The notes under the pieces were generated by a model. It worked only from the letters and a program-made list of their open reading frames with translations, was not told the origin of the DNA and did not search any database. Shown in pieces: positions 8,679 to 16,269 of a DNA stretch of 55,377 nucleotides. Position 1 is the first letter of the stretch, and each line of letters opens with the position of its first letter. Position numbers and translations under genes: made by a program. Origin of the DNA: Chloroflexota bacterium (GTDB taxonomy: Bacteria; Chloroflexota; Limnocylindria; Limnocylindrales; CSP1-4); NCBI GenBank assembly GCA_003158295.1, contig PMIP01000067.1, positions 9,437-64,813 on the forward strand, in the 5' to 3' direction.

Positions 8679-9284
8679 TCAGGCCGGCGGACCGAGGTGC
8701 TGCTCACGTCCAGGCACCCCAGCGGGTCCGGGCAGATCCCGAATCGTCCGATGGCCTACCAGCGTCGCCGGGTTGCCGGTGTAGATCCCGTTCGGTTGTG
8801 CGTCCTTGAGCAGTACTGAACCGAGAGTCACCACGGCGTTAGTCCCCACGGTCACGCCGGGCCCGATTTGCGAGAAGGCGCCAACCCAGGCGCCCGGATC
8901 GATCTTGATGGGTTTGACCATGAGGCCCATTCCCGGGTCAGACCAGTCGTGGTTGCCGGTGCACAGATAAGCGCCCTGGGAGATGACCGCATTCGATCCG
9001 ATTCGAACAGACACGAAGTTGTCGATCCAGGCCCTCTCGCCAATCCAGACGTTGTCCCCGACTACGAGATGCCATGGGTATTTGACGTGGACATTGGGTT
9101 TGATCAGAACGCCACGCCCCACCCTCGCGCCGAAGCGACGGAGCACCCAACGCTTCAGGCGATACGGCGTGACGACTGGGTTGAGCATGACGAGCGCCTC
9201 TACGACGAGCCAGAGAGCGCGATATGCAAACGACCGCCCGCTCTTGTATCCGCGTATGGAGGTCTTCGATAGATCAACGCTCAT
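8679..9284 (-). CDS. WcaF-like left-handed beta-helix O-acetyltransferase
   Basis: Predicted acetyl-CoA-dependent O-acetylation of a sugar or glycan intermediate. The 201-residue protein has a WcaF-type N-terminus (LWLVVEALVMLNPVVTPY) and hexapeptide-repeat coils. GNHDW carries the catalytic His112, and the end reads IYTGNPATLVG. The acceptor is unknown. GAGG lies eight bases before the ATG. It sits 64 bases downstream of the transaldolase at the distal end of the heptose operon, so the heptose or its polymer is a reasonable acceptor. Confidence 0.85.
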   Translation of the reverse strand: MSVDLSKTSIRGYKSGRSFAYRALWLVVEALVMLNPVVTPYRLKRWVLRRFGARVGRGVLIKPNVHVKYPWHLVVGDNVWIGERAWIDNFVSVRIGSNAVISQGAYLCTGNHDWSDPGMGLMVKPIKIDPGAWVGAFSQIGPGVTVGTNAVVTLGSVLLKDAQPNGIYTGNPATLVGHRTIRDLPGPAGVPGREQHLGPPA

Positions 9285-9348
9285 GCGGGCGCCCTCACTG
9301 CCTCCAGGATGATCTACTGATCAAGCACCTTCCCATGATGCGTCCGAC

Positions 9349-10065
9349 CTAGAGCTCGAGCCCTGCCAGCTCGGCGTCGCGAACGAACATCTGCACCGTC
9401 TCGAGCGAGAACTCCGAAAGATCCTTTCCGACCAGATCGAGCTTCTTGAGGATGTCGGTCGTGGCCGTGATGATGTGGCACCCGATTTCGTCTGCCTGGA
9501 AGATGTTCAGAAGCTCGCGCGGGCTGGCCCAGAGCAGTTCGATGTTCGGATACGGCCGCAGGATCTCCAGCGCCTGTGTCATCAGCGGGACGGGATCGCG
9601 CCCGGTGTCGGCGATCCGTCCGGCAAAGACGGAGATGACCGCAGCAGGGGATGCCGACACAGCCTCGGCAGCCATTGCCACCTGCTCGTTCGTCAAGATC
9701 GCGGTCACGTTGAGACGAATGCCCTCCGCCGCCAGTCGACGCAGAAGCTCGCCGCTCGACCGCCCGTGAGTGTCCGTGATGGGTATCTTCACGAACACGT
9801 TGGAAGCCCAGCCTGCGAGCTCGGCCGCCTGCCTGTACATGAGCTCGAAGTCATCGGAGAGAACTTCGAAGTTGATCGGGCGGTCGGGTATTGCCGCGAG
9901 GACTGCCCGGGCAAAGGCTCGGTAGTCTGAGACCCCCGACTTACGCATGAGGGTGGGATTCGTCGTGAATCCCCGGATCAGCGGGTTGGCCCGCATCTCG
10001 ATCATGCCCGCGAGGTCCGCGCCATCGGCGAACACCTTGACCCGCAGATCGCCCAACGTCGTCAA
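9349..10065 (-). CDS. Transaldolase family protein
   Basis: Transaldolases move a dihydroxyacetone unit between sugar phosphates through a lysine Schiff base; one product is sedoheptulose 7-phosphate. The 238-residue protein matches the short, phosphosugar-aldolase-like branch: KVFADGADL with Asp14, RGFTTNPTLM and VFVKIPITDTHG with the Schiff-base Lys93. The TTG start at 10065 follows an AGG-containing site; another TTG at 10056 is possible. The longer open frame overlaps the upstream SDR and lacks family residues. Position in a heptose operon suggests it makes or diverts sedoheptulose 7-phosphate, the substrate of GmhA. Confidence 0.85.
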   Translation of the reverse strand: MTTLGDLRVKVFADGADLAGMIEMRANPLIRGFTTNPTLMRKSGVSDYRAFARAVLAAIPDRPINFEVLSDDFELMYRQAAELAGWASNVFVKIPITDTHGRSSGELLRRLAAEGIRLNVTAILTNEQVAMAAEAVSASPAAVISVFAGRIADTGRDPVPLMTQALEILRPYPNIELLWASPRELLNIFQADEIGCHIITATTDILKKLDLVGKDLSEFSLETVQMFVRDAELAGLEL

Positions 10066-10099
10066 ATCTCGACCTGACCTTCCACCTGCGACGGTCCCA

Positions 10100-10966
10100 C
10101 TACCAGACCAGACCGCGGTCTTTGGGCACGATGCGTCGCAGCGTATATACGTCACTTGATTGGAGATCGGCAGTATGGGCCGCCAACGTCTCCCATGGGT
10201 CCCACACTGCGCTGATCAGCTTACCGGTGATTCCGTCACTCAGGGACGACCCAAGGAACACGGCCAGTCCCGCCCCTCGATCGAGCGACGTGCCACCCTC
10301 GTCATGCTGGCGAACGGCGCGCTCGTAGAACTCGCGCCCGACCCTCTCCGGACCGGCCTCCAGCACTTCGCCGAGGAGTCGCGTGTTGAGAGCGCCAGGC
10401 GCTATTGAGTTCACGTCGATGCCAAACTCACGGACCTCTTCAGCCAACGTTTCGGCGAAGCGGACGATGCCTGCCTTCGAGGCTGCATAGGCGCTTATTC
10501 TCGGAAGGGGGGCCGTAGCGCCTCCTCCAGACAACTGCACGATCTTGCCGTATCGGTGCGCCTTGAAATGGGGGAGGACGGCCCGAGCCATGAGCACAGA
10601 GCCCAGCAGGTTGACTCGTATCGCTTCTGCCCACGGCTCCCACTCGACCTCGTCGATCGTCCCTTTCGGACCGTAGACGCCGGCGTTGTTGACGAGCACG
10701 TGCAACTGCGGGACTCGCTCCAGGCTGGCCGCGACAAGCCGCTCAGCGTCGTTCGGATCGGCGACGTCCGCCGTCTCAGCGGCGACGATCTGGCCTTCCT
10801 CGGCCAGGCCGGTGAGCTCCTCCAGAGCGTCGTCAAGAGGGCCCTTGTCGCGAGCACAGACGATGACGTTCGCCCCCGCCTCTACGTAGGCGCGGGCGAT
10901 GGCCAGTCCCAGTCCCATGCTGGCTCCGGTGATCAGCGCGGAGCGGCCCTGCAGTTCCTGCGTCAT
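10100..10966 (-). CDS. Short-chain dehydrogenase/reductase in the heptose operon
   Basis: NAD(P)-dependent oxidoreductase, probably acting on a sugar or nucleotide sugar. The 288-residue classical SDR has GASMGLG (14-20), NNAG (93-96), Ser146 and YAASK (Tyr160, Lys164). A tail of about 40 residues extends beyond the usual fold (EFGIDVNSIAPG then LISAVWDPWETL). It overlaps the dehydrogenase homologue upstream by four bases. The substrate is unknown; modification of GDP-heptose is the simplest reading of the context. Confidence 0.85.
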   Translation of the reverse strand: MTQELQGRSALITGASMGLGLAIARAYVEAGANVIVCARDKGPLDDALEELTGLAEEGQIVAAETADVADPNDAERLVAASLERVPQLHVLVNNAGVYGPKGTIDEVEWEPWAEAIRVNLLGSVLMARAVLPHFKAHRYGKIVQLSGGGATAPLPRISAYAASKAGIVRFAETLAEEVREFGIDVNSIAPGALNTRLLGEVLEAGPERVGREFYERAVRQHDEGGTSLDRGAGLAVFLGSSLSDGITGKLISAVWDPWETLAAHTADLQSSDVYTLRRIVPKDRGLVW

Positions 10967-12261
10967 GCTCGGGCCAATCCCACGGCCGAATACCGAACCC
11001 TGGGGTCCGTCGCGAACAGCAGGGTGAGGAACCGCGCCGGATCCACGATGACAGGCCGTCGGAGCTCAGCCACGACTGCGTCGGGCGGGACCAGCCGGTA
11101 CTCCGGCCACGGTGTCATGACGACCAGAGCGTCTGCCCCGCGAGCCGCACTGAGCGCATCAGGCTGAAGGCTGATGCGACCGGCAAGGGCTGGCGGCAGG
11201 GCGTGCACGGCTGGATCGTGTGCGGCCGGGATCGCGCCCAGGTCCGCCAACCATTCACACAGCTCGATCGAAGCTGACCGGCGAAGCGTGTCCGTGCCGG
11301 GCTTGTAGGTCAGACCCCAAATCCCGATCCGCAGACCGCGCATCTCCCCCAACTGGGAGCACAGCGCGCGCCGAACCCATTGTTGCTGATGGCGGTTGCT
11401 GGGGCCGAGACTGGTCAAGAGGGGCGCCTCGATTTTCCGGGCCGAGATCAGGTCCGCGAGGAAGGTGACGTCGCGCCCCAGAGTCCCGCCCGCATACCCG
11501 GTCCCGAAGCCGAGATACGCCCGCTGGCCGATGCGAGGATCGCTCCTCAATGCACGAACGACATCGGCTACATCGGCTCCGACCGACTCACAGATAGCGG
11601 CGATCTCGTTTGCATAGACGATCGAGGTGGCCAGGAATACGTTCAGGGCGTGTTTCGTCATCTCGGCCGACTCGATCTGCATCCACTCGATCGGCGCTCC
11701 GAGAGGGTCGAGAAGTGCCGTGATGACCGCCCGACCGTTCGGGTCCTCCACGCCAACAACAATCCGCTCCGGCTTGGTGAAAGAGTCGATGGCAGTACCC
11801 AGTCTCAGGTTCTCCGGGCTATAGGCGAATGCCACGGCACGATCCTCGCCCAGCCGCTCGAAGGATCTCATGAGCTGGCGCGTGCTTCCGACGGGCAGTT
11901 GCGATGAGATCAGCATGACCGACCCTGCGGCGAGGGAGGGAAAGAAGTCGGTCGCGGCCTTGACCACCGAGTCCGGATCGGCCCGATCCGAGCTGTCGAC
12001 GGGGGTGTCGTAGCTGATCCAGACGACCTGGGCTTCTTCGGCCGCTGCGGCCACGTCCGAAGAGAAACGCAGTCGCCCGCTGGCGAGCCCTTCACCTATC
12101 AGCGCATCGAGGCCCGGTTCCTGGATCGGGGCCCGACCGGACGCCAGCAGCTCGACTCTCTGAGGGTCCGGATCGTGACCTACTACGTCGTGGCCGGCGG
12201 CCGCAAGACACGCCGCGGTGACCGTGCCGAGGTGCCAGAGGCCGGATACGCAGACCCTCAT
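10963..12261 (-). CDS. UDP-glucose/GDP-mannose dehydrogenase homologue lacking the catalytic cysteine
   Basis: The 432-residue protein has all three domains of nucleotide-sugar 6-dehydrogenases: an N-terminal NAD fold (SGLWHLGTVTAACLA), AYSPENLRLG, the central MTKHALNVFLA with Lys203 and Asn207, and a C-terminal fold containing GLTYKPGTDTLRRS. The active-site loop that normally reads GGSCFPKD here reads GGTLGRD (residues 258-264), placing Thr260 where the thioester-forming cysteine should be. Oxidation to a uronic acid by the usual route is therefore unlikely. It may perform a single oxidation, an epimerisation or another redox step on GDP-heptose. It overlaps its neighbours by four bases on both sides. 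Confidence 0.88.
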   Translation of the reverse strand: MRVCVSGLWHLGTVTAACLAAAGHDVVGHDPDPQRVELLASGRAPIQEPGLDALIGEGLASGRLRFSSDVAAAAEEAQVVWISYDTPVDSSDRADPDSVVKAATDFFPSLAAGSVMLISSQLPVGSTRQLMRSFERLGEDRAVAFAYSPENLRLGTAIDSFTKPERIVVGVEDPNGRAVITALLDPLGAPIEWMQIESAEMTKHALNVFLATSIVYANEIAAICESVGADVADVVRALRSDPRIGQRAYLGFGTGYAGGTLGRDVTFLADLISARKIEAPLLTSLGPSNRHQQQWVRRALCSQLGEMRGLRIGIWGLTYKPGTDTLRRSASIELCEWLADLGAIPAAHDPAVHALPPALAGRISLQPDALSAARGADALVVMTPWPEYRLVPPDAVVAELRRPVIVDPARFLTLLFATDPRVRYSAVGLARA

Positions 12262-12818
12262 CTGGTTGCTCCGGTTGCCCGCGCGACGCGCTCGCTGATC
12301 CAGCTCACGGCGCTCGGAAGCGACTCGACTCGAACCGTGGGCTCGAGGGTGAGCGACGGGTTCTCATGCCGGTCGATCAGGATCGTGGTACAGCCCGCCC
12401 GCTGGCCGGCTTCGATGTCCCGCCACCGGTCGCCGACCATGAAGCTGGCTGCCAGATCGATCCCCCAGTCATTCGCAGCCGACACCAGGAGGCCCGGCTT
12501 CGGCTTCCGGCAATCGCACAGGTCATCGTCGTCGTGATAGCAGATCCGGATGTCGTCCACCGGCACTACCTCTCGCAGCCGTTGGTGGATGGCTTCCACG
12601 ATCTCGCGTCGCTGCGTGCCGCGCGCGACGTCGGGTTGGTTCGTGACCACGATCCGCAGGAAGCCAAGCGCGCCGAGACGGCGGCACGCCTCGGCGACTC
12701 CCTCCATGATCGCGAACTCCGCAAGGCCGGCCGGTGGCCGGGGCACACCGTCCGTGCCAATGAAGCTCTGGTTGAGCACGCCATCTCGATCCAGGAACAC
12801 CGCCGGCCGACCGCTCAA
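12258..12818 (-). CDS. gmhB: D-glycero-D-manno-heptose 1,7-bisphosphate phosphatase
   Basis: Removes the 7-phosphate from heptose 1,7-bisphosphate. HAD hallmarks are FLDRDGVLN (Asp10, Asp12), VVTNQPD and GDRWRD (Asp130, Asp134). The GmhB-specific zinc motif is present as CYH followed by CDCRKPKPG (Cys93, His95, Cys101, Cys103). I prefer the TTG start at 12818, which forms a TTGA overlap with gmhA and has GGGAG nine bases upstream. A GTG at 12833 would add five residues but lacks a properly spaced ribosome site. The protein is about 186 residues, normal for the family. Confidence 0.9.
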   Translation of the reverse strand: MSGRPAVFLDRDGVLNQSFIGTDGVPRPPAGLAEFAIMEGVAEACRRLGALGFLRIVVTNQPDVARGTQRREIVEAIHQRLREVVPVDDIRICYHDDDDLCDCRKPKPGLLVSAANDWGIDLAASFMVGDRWRDIEAGQRAGCTTILIDRHENPSLTLEPTVRVESLPSAVSWISERVARATGATR

Positions 12819-13408
12819 GTGGCCGACTCCCACTTCCCGGGCTTCTGACGAACGGCAGGGTGGGAAACCAGCAGGTGCCAGATGACCGCCTGCAGGCCCT
12901 CCGTCTGGGGAGTGACTGTGTCGCTGTCTACGGGCGGGATCACGACGGCTTCGCCCACAGCAGCGGTGTACCCTCCGTCGCGGCCGACGATGCCCAGAAC
13001 CGTCGCCCCGACCTCTCGGGCAAGTTCGATGCAGCGAACCAGGTTGACGCTGATGCCGCGAGCTGCATCGCCCCCGCCGACGGAGAAGATCAGGATCGCG
13101 TCGGACGCATCTATCCGGCTAACACGTAGCCAATTGGAGTAGCTCGTCTCCCAGCCCTCGTCGTTGATCCGTGCCGTGAGCTCGGAAACGTTGTCCGTGG
13201 GCGCGTAAGCCTCGATGCCGGCGATCTTGCGGAAGTCGTTGACCGCATGCGAGGCGTGCCCCGCGCCGCCGCCTGACCCGAGGATGAAGAGGCGACCGCC
13301 GCGGGCTCGAACGGCAGCGAGCTCCGAAGCGATGCGTTCGATTGCCTCGCGATCGAGAAGATCGATGATCTTCTTGGAGTTGGAGAGGAACTGGTCTGTG
13401 TAGGTCAT
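12815..13408 (-). CDS. gmhA: SIS-domain phosphoheptose isomerase, GmhA-like
   Basis: Predicted to convert sedoheptulose 7-phosphate to D-glycero-D-manno-heptose 7-phosphate. The 197-residue SIS protein has the phosphate loop GSGGGAGHASH (44-54) and FSVGGGDAARG near residue 110. Aligning by eye with characterised GmhA, the metal ligands His-Glu-Gln-His appear here as His54, Asp58, Glu170 and His178. The site is probably still metal-competent but diverged. It lies seven bases after the epimerase and is coupled to gmhB. Because the other three GDP-heptose genes are present, the isomerase role is the best reading. Confidence 0.85.
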   Translation of the reverse strand: MTYTDQFLSNSKKIIDLLDREAIERIASELAAVRARGGRLFILGSGGGAGHASHAVNDFRKIAGIEAYAPTDNVSELTARINDEGWETSYSNWLRVSRIDASDAILIFSVGGGDAARGISVNLVRCIELAREVGATVLGIVGRDGGYTAAVGEAVVIPPVDSDTVTPQTEGLQAVIWHLLVSHPAVRQKPGKWESAT

Positions 13409-13415
13409 TCCGTAT

Positions 13416-14555
13416 TCACGGCCGGGCCAGGCGGTCAGCCTTGCGCACGACTCCCATCTCCTTCATCACCCGCTCGGCTTCGAGCAGGTATTCGTCCGTG
13501 CCCACTTGGGTATCGAGCCACTCGAGGTACTGGCGAACATTGTCTTCGACCGGGGTGCGCGGCTCCCAGCCAAGCGACCGCATCCGCGTGAGGTCGCTCA
13601 CGGTGTGGCGGGTATCACCAAGCCGATACTCGCCGGGCACCATCGGCTCCAGGTTACTACCCGACGCGTCGAGCATCATCCCGGCGAACTCGAGAACCGT
13701 GACGGCGCGGCCACCGCCGACGTTGAGCGCCAGGCCGTTCGACAGCGGGTTCTCGAGGGCGATGAGGTTGGCTCTGGCGACATCCCGAACATTCACGTAG
13801 TCGCGTCTCTGGAGCCCATCTTCGTAGCAGACCGGGGGAAGCCCGGCCCGGATACGCAGGGCGAAGCGCCTCGCAATGCCGGAATAGGCGTTGTAGAAGG
13901 AGTTGCGAGGCCCCTGGACATACGTGTAGCGCATCGCTGCGGTCTCGATGCCGTATCGGCGCCCGAGGTTGAAAGCCAGCAGCTCAAGGGCGTACTTGGA
14001 GACGCCGTACGTGGTTCCAGGATTGCTGCAAGTGGCCTCGTCGATCAGGAGCGGCGTCGCAGTGGACCCGCACGTCGGACATTGAATGTCCCACTCGCCG
14101 CGCTGGAGCTGATCGGGCGGCCTCGGGTCCGGATGGAAGACGGTGCCCTCGGCGTCGCAGCTGTACTTGCCCTCGCCCGACACCGACTGAGAGGACGCAA
14201 CGACAAGCTTGCGGAGCGGGAAACGGTCCGGATCGGAGACGGCCAGCTCGAAGATCAGCGCCGTCGACTCGGTGTTGGTGTGGATGAACGTGCTGAAATC
14301 GGGCAGGTAGTCCTGGTAGGCAGCCATGTGAAACACATAGTCCACGCCCCGGAGAGCCCGTTCCATGTCGGCCCGGTTGGCTACGTCGCCCTGGATGAAC
14401 TCGATGTCCGCCGGAACGTAGGTGGGCTTGCCCCGGGGGTGGACCCGCGGCTGGAGCGAATCGATGATCCGGACCTCATACCCTTTCTCGAGCAGGAGGT
14501 CGACGGTGTGAGACCCGATGAAGCCGGCCCCACCGGTGACGAGAACGAGGCTCAT
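13416..14555 (-). CDS. NAD-dependent sugar epimerase/dehydratase with a CPxCG insertion
   Basis: Extended SDR acting on a nucleotide sugar. The 379-residue protein has TGGAGFIG (7-14), SSQ near residue 122 and YGVSK (Tyr183, Lys187). Between the catalytic Ser region and Tyr lies an insert of about 50 residues with Cys133 and CPTCG (Cys159, Cys162), which could bind a metal. From memory, similar inserts occur in dTDP-L-rhamnose 4-epimerase-like proteins. A 4-epimerase acting on GDP-heptose or another deoxyhexose donor is plausible. The ATG at 14555 forms an ATGA overlap with hddA; the longer open frame is shadow sequence. Confidence 0.86.
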   Translation of the reverse strand: MSLVLVTGGAGFIGSHTVDLLLEKGYEVRIIDSLQPRVHPRGKPTYVPADIEFIQGDVANRADMERALRGVDYVFHMAAYQDYLPDFSTFIHTNTESTALIFELAVSDPDRFPLRKLVVASSQSVSGEGKYSCDAEGTVFHPDPRPPDQLQRGEWDIQCPTCGSTATPLLIDEATCSNPGTTYGVSKYALELLAFNLGRRYGIETAAMRYTYVQGPRNSFYNAYSGIARRFALRIRAGLPPVCYEDGLQRRDYVNVRDVARANLIALENPLSNGLALNVGGGRAVTVLEFAGMMLDASGSNLEPMVPGEYRLGDTRHTVSDLTRMRSLGWEPRTPVEDNVRQYLEWLDTQVGTDEYLLEAERVMKEMGVVRKADRLARP

Positions 14556-15541
14556 ACGTTCAGCATCACTTTGGCGCCGTCGTAGTCGAATGCGTAGGGC
14601 ATCTCGCGGAGCCCTTCGCGGCCAAGCGCCTCGCGCACTGCTGCCTTTGCGGCCCCCGGGCAGTAGAGCAGGAGGAACCCTCCTCCACCCGCGCCCACGA
14701 GCTTCCCGCCCAAGGCACCGCAATCTCGGGCGATCCCATACCAGCGATCGACATCGGGATTGCTGATGAGGGCGGACCGGCGCTTCTTGTTCTCCCAGTG
14801 TTCATGCAGGATCACGCCGAACTCGTCGACTCTACCGGCTTCGAGCGCGGCCTTGACCTGCCGTCCCAACTCCTTGGTCCGGTGCAGGCTCTCGACAACG
14901 TTCGGCTGGGCCGAGGCCGTGTCGCGCTTCTGTTCCGCCAGGATGGTGTTGGCGCTCCTCGTAATCCCCGTGAAGAAGAGCAGGACGTTGTGCCGAAGCT
15001 CGGCTGCCGTCGTCGGGGAGATGTCCAGCGGGGTTACGGTGACGCGACCGTCTCGCTCGATCTCCAGGCACGTGATGCCGCCGAAAGCCGCCATGTAGTG
15101 GTCATGCTTGCCCACGGCATGCCCGGCGAGGTCCATCTCGATATGGCACGCCTCTTCGGCGAGTGCGTGCGTCGGGATCCGTTCGCGCTTCAACTCGTGC
15201 AGGCCCGTCAGCAGTGCCACGAGATACGTCGCCGACGACCCGAGCCCGGTTCCGGCCGGGACGTCCGCCATGGAGGTGATCTCGATGTTCCCCGAAATCC
15301 CCAACTCCAGAAGGGCGGGCCGCACGAGGTCGTGCTGGACTTCCGAGGGGGTCTTCACTTCCTCGTATCGCGTGTACTTGACCCTGATGAGCTCGTCCGC
15401 GGCGGGCTTGTTCAGGTACACATACACGTACTTGTCGATGGCGGCGCTGAGAATGAAGCCGCCGTACTGCTCGTAGTAGGAGGGGAGATCCGTGCCGCCG
15501 CCGCCCAGGGCGATGCGAAGCGGTGCCCTGACGAGGATCAT
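14552..15541 (-). CDS. hddA: D-glycero-alpha-D-manno-heptose 7-phosphate kinase (GHMP family)
   Basis: Phosphorylates heptose 7-phosphate at the anomeric carbon. The 329-residue GHMP kinase begins with VRAPLRIALGGGGTDLP, has the ATP loop GTGLGSSAT (97-105) and ends with KLVGAGGGGFLLLY. These fit the HddA/fucokinase-like branch rather than HldE. Its use predicts the alpha-anomer, hence a GDP- rather than ADP-activated heptose. It overlaps hddC and the epimerase by four bases each. Confidence 0.9.
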   Translation of the reverse strand: MILVRAPLRIALGGGGTDLPSYYEQYGGFILSAAIDKYVYVYLNKPAADELIRVKYTRYEEVKTPSEVQHDLVRPALLELGISGNIEITSMADVPAGTGLGSSATYLVALLTGLHELKRERIPTHALAEEACHIEMDLAGHAVGKHDHYMAAFGGITCLEIERDGRVTVTPLDISPTTAAELRHNVLLFFTGITRSANTILAEQKRDTASAQPNVVESLHRTKELGRQVKAALEAGRVDEFGVILHEHWENKKRRSALISNPDVDRWYGIARDCGALGGKLVGAGGGGFLLLYCPGAAKAAVREALGREGLREMPYAFDYDGAKVMLNV

Positions 15542-16269
15542 CGCGCACCCATCGAGCTGCCCGTCGCGAGGGTTGCCTCGGTCGCCTTCAGGTCATCGAT
15601 GGTGTCGATCCACATCACGCGATCACCATGTGCCAGACGGTGGCCTCGCAGCGCATGCGGACGCTGCACCAGCTTCGGCATGACGTCGCGGCTCAGGTCG
15701 CTGGGGGTCGCCGTGGGGATGACTTCGAACAACTCAGGCTCACAGACCAAGAGGCCGGCGTTCACCCAGTGACTCCTCTCTGTTCCCGGGACGGGCTTCT
15801 CCTGAAACTCCGTGATCCACCCGGCATCGTCCAGCACAGCCACTCCGCTGCTGCTTACGTCCGGACGCTCCAGCAGGAGCATGCTGGCCGTTGCTCCAGA
15901 TTGTCTGTGGCCGTCGACCACGGCTGCCAGTTGCAGGTCGAACAGGTTGTCCGCATAGACGACGACGAACGTTTCGTCCCCGAGCAGGGACCGTGCAGCC
16001 AGGACCCCTCCGGCGGTGCCCAGCAGCTCAGGCTCGCGCGAGTATGCCACGCTCACGCCCAGGCGCGACCCGTCACCAATGGAGTCGACGACCGCTTCGG
16101 CGTGATGATGGAGGTTGATCACCAACTCGCGGATCCCATTCGAGCGGAGCCAGTCGATGTTGCGGATCAGGACCTCACGGCCGGCCACGGAGACCATGCA
16201 TTTCGGCCGGTCCGCCGTGAGCGGGGACAGGCGAGTACCGAGCCCTGCGGCGAGCAGCATCGCCTTCAT
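15538..16269 (-). CDS. hddC: D-glycero-alpha-D-manno-heptose 1-phosphate guanylyltransferase
   Basis: Transfers GMP from GTP to heptose 1-phosphate, giving GDP-D-glycero-alpha-D-manno-heptose. The 243-residue nucleotidyltransferase has LAAGLGTRLSPLT (6-18), RPKCM, and VVYADNLFD with the metal-binding Asp. It ends with a substrate-domain EFQEKP motif and MWIDTIDDL. Guanylyl specificity is inferred from the adjacent hddA, gmhA and gmhB; sequence alone would only say nucleotidyltransferase. The ATG at 16269 overlaps the upstream stop as ATGA. Confidence 0.88.
   Translation of the reverse strand: MKAMLLAAGLGTRLSPLTADRPKCMVSVAGREVLIRNIDWLRSNGIRELVINLHHHAEAVVDSIGDGSRLGVSVAYSREPELLGTAGGVLAARSLLGDETFVVVYADNLFDLQLAAVVDGHRQSGATASMLLLERPDVSSSGVAVLDDAGWITEFQEKPVPGTERSHWVNAGLLVCEPELFEVIPTATPSDLSRDVMPKLVQRPHALRGHRLAHGDRVMWIDTIDDLKATEATLATGSSMGAR

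Noticed and set aside
12258..16269. Heptose genes as evidence for an LPS core
   Set aside because: The kinase and nucleotidyltransferase are of the GDP-heptose (HddA/HddC) type, and there are no heptosyltransferase-core, lipid A or Lpt genes in the window.
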